Shown here one piece after another: positions 1 through 6,238 of a stretch of DNA of 7,464 nt. This stretch comes from an uncultured Eubacteriales bacterium (GTDB lineage: Bacteria > Bacillota > Clostridia > Oscillospirales > Ruminococcaceae): assembly GCA_900318545.1 (NCBI GenBank), contig ONLC01000110.1:1-7464 (forward strand). Direction: 5' to 3'. The notes beneath the pieces are model-generated. The model saw only the letters and a program-made list of their open reading frames with translations. It was not told the origin of the DNA and made no database searches. Made by a program: the position numbers and the translations under genes. How positions within the stretch are numbered: position 1 is the stretch's first letter; each line of letters starts with the position of its first letter.

Positions 1-626
1 GCGGCCTTCATGCCTGTTACCTCGGCAGGAGTGTCCTCAACTATTTTGAATGTGCCCGAAAGTGATCCTGCATAGTTGCCGATACCCCTTACTGAAACAA
101 CAGCCGTTCCGACATTCGTATTTTCGGAGTAAGTCACTGTATAGTCCTTGCCCGAAACAAGAGTTCCTTTCTTATTGCTAACCGTAACATCAGGCTTCTG
201 AGCCTTGCCGTTATAAATAAGCTCGCTCTGCGATATACTTAGCTTATACCCTTCAAGCCTTGCCGCCATAATAGTGAAGCTCTGCTCCTTTGTGCCTGTA
301 TATTCGCCCATTCCGGTCACAGTTACTTTTCCGTTTCCGGCATTTATATTGTCCGAGTACTCCAGACTGTAATCCGTACCCTCTTTAAGAACGGTATCTC
401 CGTCTGTTACAGTAACAGGCGGCTTCTTCTCGGCACCGTTATAGGTGTAGCCTCCGTTCGTGACCTTTACCTCACAATCAGAGATGCTCTTCTCCACTGT
501 TTCCGAAACAGGTATAACCTCTGTTTCGTTATTGTTCTCTGCACCCACACAGAGTGCTCCGCCGTACATTACAGCCGTCATCATCATCGCAGCGCATAAT
601 GTACAGATAAGCTTAGCCTTCTTCAT
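1..626 (-). CDS. Secreted protein with tandem Ig-like repeats, N-terminal 208 residues (C-terminus outside window)
   Basis: The frame is open from an ATG at 626 to the window edge. The first 29 residues form a Sec signal peptide: a KKAK basic start, a hydrophobic Ala/Met-rich core, and a likely cleavage after V-G-A29. Two tandem repeats of about 70 residues follow (about 50-119 and 125-195). Each has the pattern YNG(K/A)..KP.VTV, then a gap, then G(K/T)DY...YS(D/E)N.N.G...V.V.G.G.Y.G, ending F.I. This beta-sandwich repeat is common in cell-surface and secreted proteins of Firmicutes. The sequence then reads TPAEVTGMKA, which resembles a linker into a fibronectin-III or further Ig-like domain. 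The function is unknown; adhesion or carbohydrate binding is only a guess. The start is supported by a GGGGT ribosome site about 7 bases upstream. The gene overlaps the end of the upstream thioesterase by 14 bases, so it is probably co-transcribed. Confidence 0.82.
   Translation of the reverse strand, partial: MKKAKLICTLCAAMMMTAVMYGGALCVGAENNNETEVIPVSETVEKSISDCEVKVTNGGYTYNGAEKKPPVTVTDGDTVLKEGTDYSLEYSDNINAGNGKVTVTGMGEYTGTKEQSFTIMAARLEGYKLSISQSELIYNGKAQKPDVTVSNKKGTLVSGKDYTVTYSENTNVGTAVVSVRGIGNYAGSLSGTFKIVEDTPAEVTGMKA
42..479 (-). repeat. Two tandem Ig-like protein repeats (about 70 residues each)
   Basis: The repeats encode residues 50-119 (270-479) and 125-195 (42-254) of the secreted protein. 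Shared anchors are YNG, KP.VTV, DY...YS.N.N.G and G.G.Y.G. The similarity is clear at protein level. I do not see long identical DNA stretches, so the duplication is old rather than recent. Confidence 0.75.
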
Positions 627-1047
627 TGTTTACCCCAATCATTTTCTGAAATTTCTCATATATATCGGGAAAGCTCTTTTTAAGCCTTGCAGGTCTGAGC
701 GATGCATCTGTAAAACAGTGCTTCGTTTTTGCCGTACAGGCGAGTTGTCCTGTGGTCACATTTGTGATCTCATACTCGAGTGCATATTTGCAGCCGTTGA
801 ACTCCGTAAGCCTTGCCCTGACCTCGAACTCATCTCCGAAGCGTACAGGAAACCTGTAATTAGTCTCAACGCTCAGCACAGGAGATACAAGTCCCCTCTT
901 TTCTATCTCTGCAAACGGACAGCCTATCTGCTCCAGCAGATCGACTCTTGTTTCCTCGAGCCACCTCACATAATTTGAATGATGAACAATGTCCATTCTG
1001 TCTGTTTCGTAATAGTATGCCTTTCGGCGGTATGGTCTTATATTCAT
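613..1047 (-). CDS. Acyl-CoA thioesterase, hotdog fold (4HBT/YbgC-like family)
   Basis: This 144-residue protein has the usual length of a single-hotdog 4HBT-family thioesterase, a cytoplasmic enzyme that hydrolyses acyl-CoA thioesters. The N-terminal signature is visible: YYETD16 followed by IVHHSNYVRWLEETR (20-34), the family pattern of a catalytic Asp, a V-x-x-x-x-Y turn and a W-x-E-x-x-R helix. D16 corresponds to the catalytic Asp of 4-hydroxybenzoyl-CoA thioesterase and YbgC. The usual Gly three residues later is Asp19 here, a small oddity. The core strands (V56-V86) and the TGQLACTAKTKHCF strand fit the fold. The start has a GGGGTGA ribosome site 4 bases upstream that overlaps the stop codon of the acetyltransferase gene, so the two are probably translationally coupled. 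The physiological substrate cannot be read from sequence. Confidence 0.9.
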   Translation of the reverse strand: MNIRPYRRKAYYYETDRMDIVHHSNYVRWLEETRVDLLEQIGCPFAEIEKRGLVSPVLSVETNYRFPVRFGDEFEVRARLTEFNGCKYALEYEITNVTTGQLACTAKTKHCFTDASLRPARLKKSFPDIYEKFQKMIGVNNEEG

Positions 1048-1051
1048 AGTA

Positions 1052-1657
1052 TCACCCCGTTACCGTAAGCTCATCTTCTGTTTTGAAGGCACTTCCCAGA
1101 ATATCGCTTTTGAGCAGTCCGTAAATATTGAAATCTGCGTAAATATTTACGAATTTTGCCTGCCGCTTTGTGCCCTCACAGGTGAAGCCGCACTTTTCAA
1201 GCACCCTGTTCGACGGAATGTTCTTCACCATTACCTCAGCCTCGAGCCGCTGTATGTTCGTTTCCTCAAAGCAGAAGCGTATCACCCTTTTGAGTCCCTC
1301 GGTAACAAAGCCCATTCCCTGATAAGCCTTCGAGATGCGGTAGCCCACCATTCCCTGACGCTCATTCTGTATATCAAACAGGTTTATCTCCCCGACTATC
1401 CTATGGTTTTTCTTCAGCTCTATTCCCCAGCTGATATGATCGTTTCTACCGTTTTTGCGGCGTTTCTCCTTGTTTTTGAAGCCCAGCACAGGATCACGCT
1501 CGGCCTTTGTCATGTGCCGACCCCAGTAAATGTAGAGAGACTCATCTGCCGTATATGTTTTCATACTCTCAGCGTCCTCGGGCGTTTTTTCCCGAAGTAT
1601 GAGCCTGTCAGTCTCCAGTACAGGAAAGTGGTAAAAAAAGTAATCAAGATCGTGCAT
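1052..1657 (-). CDS. GNAT-family N-acetyltransferase, RimJ/RimL type
   Basis: This 201-residue protein transfers an acetyl group from acetyl-CoA to an amine. It opens with the RimJ/RimL hallmark LETDRLILRE (14-23). It contains the acetyl-CoA pyrophosphate-binding loop YQGMGFVTEGL (112-122) and the C-terminal NIPSNRVLEKCGFTCEGTKR block (146-165), in which N150 and the GF..EG turn are typical. RimJ/RimL itself acetylates ribosomal protein N-termini, but the many paralogues have varied or unknown substrates, so no symbol is given. The frame stays open back to 1738, but the chosen start at 1657 has a very strong AGGGGGGAGA ribosome site directly upstream. The promoter -10 box (1697-1702) also lies inside the longer version, which excludes it. 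This is the first gene of the minus-strand unit. Confidence 0.9.
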   Translation of the reverse strand: MHDLDYFFYHFPVLETDRLILREKTPEDAESMKTYTADESLYIYWGRHMTKAERDPVLGFKNKEKRRKNGRNDHISWGIELKKNHRIVGEINLFDIQNERQGMVGYRISKAYQGMGFVTEGLKRVIRFCFEETNIQRLEAEVMVKNIPSNRVLEKCGFTCEGTKRQAKFVNIYADFNIYGLLKSDILGSAFKTEDELTVTG

Positions 1658-1660
1658 ATT

Positions 1661-1670
1661 TCTCCCCCCT
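1661..1670 (-). promoter_or_regulatory. Ribosome binding site that fixes the acetyltransferase start
   Basis: On the minus strand this reads AGGGGGGAGA, with the GGAG core 4 bases before the ATG at 1657. It decides against the upstream in-frame start at 1738. Confidence 0.8.
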
Positions 1671-1696
1671 GAGCACGAAAATCTACATACATATTT

Positions 1697-1725
1697 ATTA
1701 TAACATATTTTTAATGCTTCTTCAA
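1697..1725 (-). promoter_or_regulatory. Sigma-A promoter of the minus-strand unit
   Basis: The -35 box is TTGAAG (1720-1725), the spacer is 17 bases, and the -10 box is a perfect TATAAT (1697-1702) preceded by TGT, an extended -10 element. Transcription would start near 1690, giving a leader of about 33 bases before the acetyltransferase ATG at 1657. No operator-like palindrome is evident around it. Confidence 0.8.
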
Positions 1726-1884
1726 TGACATTTATCACAAAATAAGTGGATGGAAATTGTGAGCATTACCTTAAAAGGACGGTCTGAAACAGCTTTATGA
1801 TATCGCGGTTTCGTCAAAATGTTGAAATAGCCGCTTTGTTTTTGTTTAGAATATATAAAGGTGTAAGAAAACACGTAAAAAGTA

Positions 1885-1913
1885 TTGGCATTTCTGAGGT
1901 TTTATGCTATAAT
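1885..1913 (+). promoter_or_regulatory. Sigma-A promoter of the plus-strand unit (rlmB)
   Basis: The -35 box is TTGGCA (1885-1890), the spacer is 17 bases, and the -10 box is TATAAT (1908-1913) with a TG one base upstream (1905-1906), an extended -10. The start of transcription should be near 1920, leaving a leader of about 40 bases before the rlmB ATG at 1960. The -35 box coincides with an in-frame TTG, so translation cannot begin there. Confidence 0.85.
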
Positions 1914-1959
1914 TAAGGTGGTTTGTTTTGTTCTTATATCAAGAAAAGCAGGTAAAGCT

Positions 1960-2739
1960 ATGGATAAAAAAGACAATAGGCGTTCCGAGGGCAGAGAAAG
2001 GTCCGATAACGGCCTTCAGCTGATAATCGGCAGAAACCCCGTTACCGAGGCTCTCAAATCGGGAAAGCTGATAGATACGATATTTGTTGACCCCGATGCA
2101 AAGGGGTCGGTGAGCAATATTGTAAGGCTCGCCAAGGAAAAGGGCGTAGTTGTAAAGCAGGCAAGGGGGCAAAAGCTCGACCGTATGTCCGGAGGGGCAT
2201 CGCACCAGGGCGTTGCTGCAATGATCGCCTGCACGGCTTACTCAACAGTAGATGAGATGCTGGAGACCGCCCGTCAGAAGGGTGAGGAGCCCTTCCTCAT
2301 CATTTGCGATGAAATAGAAGACCCTCACAATCTGGGTGCTATAATCCGTACAGCCGAAACAGCAGGTGCTCACGGAGTTATAATCCCCGAAAGGCGGAGT
2401 GCATCGCTGAACTCTACGGTGTACAAGACCTCGGCAGGTGCTGTCAGCTGGATGCCCGTTGCAAGGGTAAAAAACCTTGCCGCCTGCATTGACGAGCTGA
2501 AAAAGCAGGGCGTCTGGATCTACGGAACAGATGGCTCGGGCGAGGATTACAGAAGCGTTTCCATGAAGGGGGCTATGGCTCTTGTGATAGGGTCTGAGGG
2601 CTTCGGAATGGGAAGACTTATAAAAGATAAATGTGATTTTCTTCTCAGTCTGCCAATGAAGGGCAGGATAAATTCACTCAATGCCTCGGTGGCCGCTGGT
2701 ATCTTTATGTACGAAGCGGTAAGGCAAAGAGGAGAATAG
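1960..2739 (+). CDS. rlmB: 23S rRNA 2'-O-methyltransferase RlmB (TrmH/SpoU family, SPOUT knot fold)
   Basis: This 259-residue protein is of typical RlmB length. RlmB uses S-adenosylmethionine to methylate the ribose of G2251 (E. coli numbering) in the P loop of 23S rRNA. After a short charged tail, residues 19-95 form the L30e-like substrate-binding domain, starting LIIGRNPVTEAL and including HQGVAA (82-87). The SPOUT catalytic domain covers about 110-255. Motif 1 is DPHNLGAIIRTAETAG (121-136), with N124 and R130. Motif 2 is IGSEGFGM (210-217). Motif 3 is the knot segment SLNASVAAGI (239-248). All key residues are present. The in-frame extension to 1885 is rejected because the promoter lies inside it; the ATG at 1960 has a modest GCAGG site upstream. 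Closely related group members methylate tRNA, so the exact target is inferred. Confidence 0.92.
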   Translation: MDKKDNRRSEGRERSDNGLQLIIGRNPVTEALKSGKLIDTIFVDPDAKGSVSNIVRLAKEKGVVVKQARGQKLDRMSGGASHQGVAAMIACTAYSTVDEMLETARQKGEEPFLIICDEIEDPHNLGAIIRTAETAGAHGVIIPERRSASLNSTVYKTSAGAVSWMPVARVKNLAACIDELKKQGVWIYGTDGSGEDYRSVSMKGAMALVIGSEGFGMGRLIKDKCDFLLSLPMKGRINSLNASVAAGIFMYEAVRQRGE

Positions 2740-2765
2740 AGTATTAATTCACGAAGGAGAATTTT

Positions 2766-5309
2766 ATGGCTAGCAAGTTCAGATTCAGGAAACCTGAAGA
2801 CGACGAGGATGAGATATTCGAGGAAAACGCCGAGTTTTCACAAGGCGGTGAGTTCAGACCTGCCGAAAAGGCAGAGAGCAAGCTGACCTTCACACCCAAT
2901 GAAAACTATGATGATGACTCGGATTATGAACAGAATACAGATTTCAGCAAGATACTCGATGATATAGACAAGGCTTTCCCCGACAAGGCGGACAAGCTCT
3001 CCGAGATCAAAAAGCCTGAGATCCCCGATGCAGCAAGCCTTCTCAAGGACAGTGAGAGCCTTACTGCCAAGGATATAGAGAGCAAGCTCTCCGAGCGTGA
3101 GGCAGAAAGGTCTGCCGACAGGGAGAATGCTGTTTCTGCAAAGGGCGGAAGGTCTGTAGATGAGGTGCTTAAGGCTCTCGATAATATGACAGCTGAGAAC
3201 GGAGTCTCCACAGACAACGCCGAGGCTGATGACGAGCTGAACGCAGACCTCATCTCCGACAGGGCAGGCAGACGTGCCCCCTCGGCAGCTCCCGAGGCTA
3301 AGCCCGTCAGCAGGAAGAGCTTCAGCGATGTTGCTCACGGCCTGACAGGAAAGGTCAGCACAAGAACAGACGAGTTCGACAAAAACGAGCTGCCCGATAA
3401 CGCAAGCTACGAGGAGAAGAGCGACTTTCTTGAAAGGCACCGCCGCAAAAAGGTGGAAAACTTCGTGCTTGACTCGGAGAAAGAAGAGGAAGAGTACCTT
3501 GAGGAGCTTGAGCGTGCCGAGGAGGAGGAACGCCGCACAGGCAGAAGACTCCACAATATGCAGGAGTTCAAACGCTTTGAGGACGCACCTACCGTTCTTG
3601 CCGACATACTGGAGATAAAAAACAACCTCTTCATAAGGCTTTGCATACTGATGTTTACAAGCGTGTTCTCCGTATTCATCACTATCGCAAACGACTTTGA
3701 CTGGCCTATAATCAAGACCTTTGACAGAACGATAAGCCCCTCGGCTTATGTGTTCACACATACTATACTCGGACTAGTGGCGATAGCCGTAACCTACAAT
3801 GTCATGGTAAAGGGAATGAAAAACCTGTTCCTTCACCGCCCCGACTGCGATTCGCTTTCAGCACTGGCAATTTTCGGAACAGTTATAGTCGGCATAGTCA
3901 CCCTGTTTGACCCTGATTCCGCAAGATCAGGCTTCTACCATGTTTATACCTGCGTGGCTATTATGGGACTTATGTTCAATACCCTCGGAAAATTTATGAT
4001 AATCAGACGTACCGAGCGTAATTTCAGATACGTTGCAGGTGACTTTGAACGCTATGCCGTAAAGAGCATCTCAGACCCTGAGACAGCACAGAACTTCACA
4101 AGGGGAATGACTGAGGGAGAACCAAAGATAGCTACAGTCAGAAAGACAGAGTTTGTTGACGGCTTCGTCAAGAACAGCTACACCCCCGATGTTTCCGATG
4201 ATTTCGCAAACAGAATGAGCTATCCTATACTGATAGCTGCAATTATAATTGCGGTACTGTCCATCTTCTTTGATAAGGGCGGACAGAACAAGACCGAGCG
4301 TCTTTTCGTGGCTCTTGCTGCCTTCTCGGGCGTTATCTCAATGTGTGCATCTGTAGCCTCTATGCTGATAGTGAACGTTCCACTCGCAAGGGCTACAAAG
4401 AAGTACTTACAGTACTCCTCTGTAATGCTGGGCTACTCGTCTGTCAAGGATTTTGCCGATACCAACACCGTCCTCGCAGATGCCGCACAGCTCTTCCCTG
4501 AGGGCATGATAGAGCTCTCGAACCTGAAAATAATGTCCACAGTTTCTATAGAGGACTGTATACTCAATGCCGCAAGCCTTGCTTGTCAGGCAGGAAGCGT
4601 TCTTAAACCGACCTTCTACAAAATGCTCAGAGGAAAGACCGAGCTTCTCTACCCTGTAGAGAGCTACATCTTCGAGGACGGCATGGGACTTTCAGGCTGG
4701 ATAGACAACAGAAGAGTGCTCCTCGGCACAAGAGAGCTTATGGAAAACCACTCCATAGACGGTCTGCCGACCCTTGTAAAGGAAAAAGAATATGCAGGCG
4801 ACAACACTGTTATCTACCTGTCTATCTCGGGAATAGTTACTGCGATATTCTCGGTATCGGTAAGCTCGGGACTGGCAGTGTCAAAGTGGATGCAGGAGCT
4901 TGAAAAGGAGGGCATCTCGATAGTTGTCCGCACTGTTGACGGCTTCATCAGCCGTGAGCTCATTTCAGACCTTTTCGATATCTCCAGGGACAGCGTAAGG
5001 CTTCTGCCCTTCAGATATAACGAAAGCTACACCAACGAAACTGACTACGCTCCCCGTGAGAGCTCCTCAATGCTCTGCAGCGGACGCTTCCCCTCGCTGG
5101 CTATGCTCGTTATCGGTGCAAAGAGACTGCACTTCTCCACGAAGCTTGGTGCAGCCATACTTTCGAGTGCTGCTATGCTTGGCATAGTTATCAGTGCAGT
5201 AATGATGCTCACAGGCTCGTTCGTGCAGATAACAGCTACCTTTGCACTTATCTATAATCTTGCAGTTACGCTTTGTGCTCTGCTTATACAGCACATAAAA
5301 AGGTTCTGA
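2766..5309 (+). CDS. Degenerate P1B-type (heavy-metal) ATPase-like membrane protein, probable pseudoenzyme
   Basis: This 847-residue protein is intact, with a strong GAAGGAGA ribosome site 5 bases before the ATG. Residues 1-280 are hydrophilic and acidic, with a charged coiled-coil-like stretch at about 214-262 and no metal-binding CxxC. The rest follows P1B-ATPase topology. Helices lie at about 288-308, 325-347, 362-381 and 392-413, the third beginning PDCDSLSALAIFGT, like the P..D.L.ALG block of copper pumps. A short cytoplasmic segment (414-484) stands where the actuator domain belongs. Two helices follow (485-502, 514-536), then a P/N-like domain (about 540-790), then two final helices (792-813, 817-839). 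The N domain is clearly recognisable: GMGLSGWIDNRRVLLGTREL (639-658). The phosphorylation loop reads D572-AAQLFPEG where pumps have DKTGTLTxG, TGDN reads TVDG (723-726), and CPC, TGES and GDGxND are not found. Catalytic pumping is therefore unlikely. The role is unknown. It lies 26 bases after rlmB, probably in the same operon. Confidence 0.8.
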   Translation: MASKFRFRKPEDDEDEIFEENAEFSQGGEFRPAEKAESKLTFTPNENYDDDSDYEQNTDFSKILDDIDKAFPDKADKLSEIKKPEIPDAASLLKDSESLTAKDIESKLSEREAERSADRENAVSAKGGRSVDEVLKALDNMTAENGVSTDNAEADDELNADLISDRAGRRAPSAAPEAKPVSRKSFSDVAHGLTGKVSTRTDEFDKNELPDNASYEEKSDFLERHRRKKVENFVLDSEKEEEEYLEELERAEEEERRTGRRLHNMQEFKRFEDAPTVLADILEIKNNLFIRLCILMFTSVFSVFITIANDFDWPIIKTFDRTISPSAYVFTHTILGLVAIAVTYNVMVKGMKNLFLHRPDCDSLSALAIFGTVIVGIVTLFDPDSARSGFYHVYTCVAIMGLMFNTLGKFMIIRRTERNFRYVAGDFERYAVKSISDPETAQNFTRGMTEGEPKIATVRKTEFVDGFVKNSYTPDVSDDFANRMSYPILIAAIIIAVLSIFFDKGGQNKTERLFVALAAFSGVISMCASVASMLIVNVPLARATKKYLQYSSVMLGYSSVKDFADTNTVLADAAQLFPEGMIELSNLKIMSTVSIEDCILNAASLACQAGSVLKPTFYKMLRGKTELLYPVESYIFEDGMGLSGWIDNRRVLLGTRELMENHSIDGLPTLVKEKEYAGDNTVIYLSISGIVTAIFSVSVSSGLAVSKWMQELEKEGISIVVRTVDGFISRELISDLFDISRDSVRLLPFRYNESYTNETDYAPRESSSMLCSGRFPSLAMLVIGAKRLHFSTKLGAAILSSAAMLGIVISAVMMLTGSFVQITATFALIYNLAVTLCALLIQHIKRF

Positions 5310-5329
5310 GCGAAAGGAGAATAACAACA

Positions 5330-5527
5330 ATGGCTAAGAAAAAGAAGGCTTCATCTGCCGCTAAAAGAGCTTCGGCTTCGGCTCCTGCTTCTGCTCCTGC
5401 TAAAAAGGCTTATGCTCCCGTTGAGCAGAAAAAGCCCTTTGTTATGAGGATAATCGTGCTGGCACTGGTCGCTGCACTGGTGGTCGGTCTCATTATCGGA
5501 ACGGTGGCGAGCAGCATTGGCGGTTAA
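5330..5527 (+). CDS. Small basic single-helix membrane protein, function unknown
   Basis: This protein has 65 residues. Residues 1-36 are rich in Lys, Ala, Ser and Pro (MAKKKK start, repeated SAPASAPA). A single hydrophobic helix at about 41-61 (IIVLALVAALVVGLIIGTVA) and a short Gly tail follow. With the Lys-rich part inside the cell, the tail would face outward, like a tail-anchored protein. The start is fixed by AAAGGAGA (5313-5320), 9 bases before the ATG; the longer in-frame version from 5273 would lie mostly inside the preceding gene and lacks such a site. The gene sits 20 bases after the ATPase-like gene, and its end overlaps the start of ung by 11 bases. I do not recognise a family. 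A link to the neighbouring membrane protein is only a guess from position. Confidence 0.75.
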   Translation: MAKKKKASSAAKRASASAPASAPAKKAYAPVEQKKPFVMRIIVLALVAALVVGLIIGTVASSIGG

Positions 5528-6194
5528 TATAGGAAACAGCTGGGACGGTCTCCTCGCTGAGGAGTTCAGAAAGCCCTACTATCTGGAGCTTCGGGAGTTT
5601 CTTAAATATGAGTACTCTCATTACAGGATATACCCCGATATGTATGATATTTTTAACTCCCTGAAATACACCCCCTATGAGGACGTAAAGGCTGTTATCA
5701 TCGGGCAGGACCCCTACCACAATCCGGGGCAGGCTCACGGGCTGTGCTTTTCTGTTAAGAGAGGCGTAAAGCCGCCTCCGAGCCTTGTAAACATCTTCAA
5801 GGAAATGAACGCAGATACAGGTGCTCCTATCCCCGAGTGGGGCGAGCTCACAGGCTGGGCTAAGCAGGGAGTGCTTATGCTAAACACTGTACTGACCGTG
5901 CGTGAGAACCAGCCGAACTCCCACAAGGGCAAGGGCTGGGAAAAGCTCACCGATGCGGTGATAATGAAGCTCAACGAACGCCCCGAGCCGATTGCTTTCA
6001 TTCTTTGGGGCGGCAACGCCAAGGCAAAGCGGCCGCTTATAACGAACCCTGCTCATGCAGTGTTCACGGCAGCTCACCCCTCGCCGCTTTCAGCTTATAA
6101 CGGCTTTTTCGGATGCAGGCATTTTTCTAAGGTAAATGACTTTCTTGCCCGAAACGGCAAAGCCCCTATCGACTGGGCGCACACTATGGAATGA
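5517..6194 (+). CDS. ung: Uracil-DNA glycosylase, family 1
   Basis: Ung removes uracil from DNA to start base-excision repair. The 225-residue length is typical. The water-activating motif GQDPYHNPGQAHGL is at 63-76, with catalytic D65. The uracil-recognition strand LMLNTVLTV has N123. The DNA-intercalating loop HPSPLSAYNGFFGCRHF is at 187-203, with catalytic H187. The spacing matches E. coli Ung almost residue for residue. There is no ATG in a suitable place. The likely start is TTG at 5517, giving MAVNIGNSWD, close to the usual start of Firmicute Ung. It overlaps the stop of the preceding small gene by 11 bases and has only a weak GGTGG upstream, so translation probably depends on coupling. 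Confidence 0.95.
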   Translation: MAVNIGNSWDGLLAEEFRKPYYLELREFLKYEYSHYRIYPDMYDIFNSLKYTPYEDVKAVIIGQDPYHNPGQAHGLCFSVKRGVKPPPSLVNIFKEMNADTGAPIPEWGELTGWAKQGVLMLNTVLTVRENQPNSHKGKGWEKLTDAVIMKLNERPEPIAFILWGGNAKAKRPLITNPAHAVFTAAHPSPLSAYNGFFGCRHFSKVNDFLARNGKAPIDWAHTME

Positions 6195-6196
6195 TC

Positions 6197-6226
6197 TCAG
6201 CCCCGAGCACATCGGGGCTGATTTGT
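6197..6226 (+). terminator. GC-rich hairpin between ung and the deacetylase (weak terminator or attenuator)
   Basis: A perfect 10-bp stem, TCAGCCCCGA (6197-6206) with TCGGGGCTGA (6212-6221), closes a 5-base GCACA loop. It starts 2 bases after the ung stop. Only TTTGT follows, a short U run, so it may terminate partially, stabilise the ung mRNA end, or act as a processing site. The next gene's ribosome site begins at 6227, so read-through must occur unless an unseen promoter exists. Confidence 0.55.
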
Positions 6227-6238
6227 AAAGGAGACATT

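Larger units (their letters stand above)
1658..1959. other. Divergent intergenic region between the two transcription units
   Basis: These 302 bases separate the start codons of the minus-strand acetyltransferase and the plus-strand rlmB. The region is AT-rich at both ends, where the two promoters lie (1697-1725 minus, 1885-1913 plus). The middle part (about 1740-1880) has no convincing ORF, RNA structure or repeat. It holds a TTGAAA at 1822 and a TAGAAT at 1847, with a 19-base gap that is too wide for a good second promoter. Confidence 0.7.

Noticed and set aside
460..978. Plus-strand open frame of 172 codons
   Set aside because: It runs antisense to the thioesterase and secreted-protein genes, both of which have clear motifs or a signal peptide; this frame shows neither.
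1658..1738. N-terminal extension of the acetyltransferase to an ATG at 1738
   Set aside because: The promoter -10 and -35 boxes lie inside it, and the ATG at 1657 has a much better ribosome site.
1822..1852. Possible second plus-strand promoter (TTGAAA, 19-base gap, TAGAAT)
   Set aside because: The spacer is too long and the -10 box imperfect, and a far better promoter lies 60 bases downstream.
1885..1959. N-terminal extension of RlmB from a TTG at 1885
   Set aside because: The TTG is part of the -35 box, so the extension would not be transcribed.
3475..3550. GAG/GAA-rich stretch as a DNA repeat
   Set aside because: It is an irregular run of Glu codons in a charged helix, with no regular repeat unit at DNA level.
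2838..3761. Long minus-strand open frame (307 codons) antisense to the ATPase-like gene
   Set aside because: It lies opposite a well-supported coding region with strong codon bias, which often leaves antisense frames open. It has no ribosome site and its Cys/Leu-rich sequence matches no family I know.
4108..4125. MTEGEP (448-453) as a surviving TGES actuator motif
   Set aside because: The order of residues differs (T-E-G-E rather than T-G-E-S) and the surrounding sequence does not align with an actuator domain by eye.
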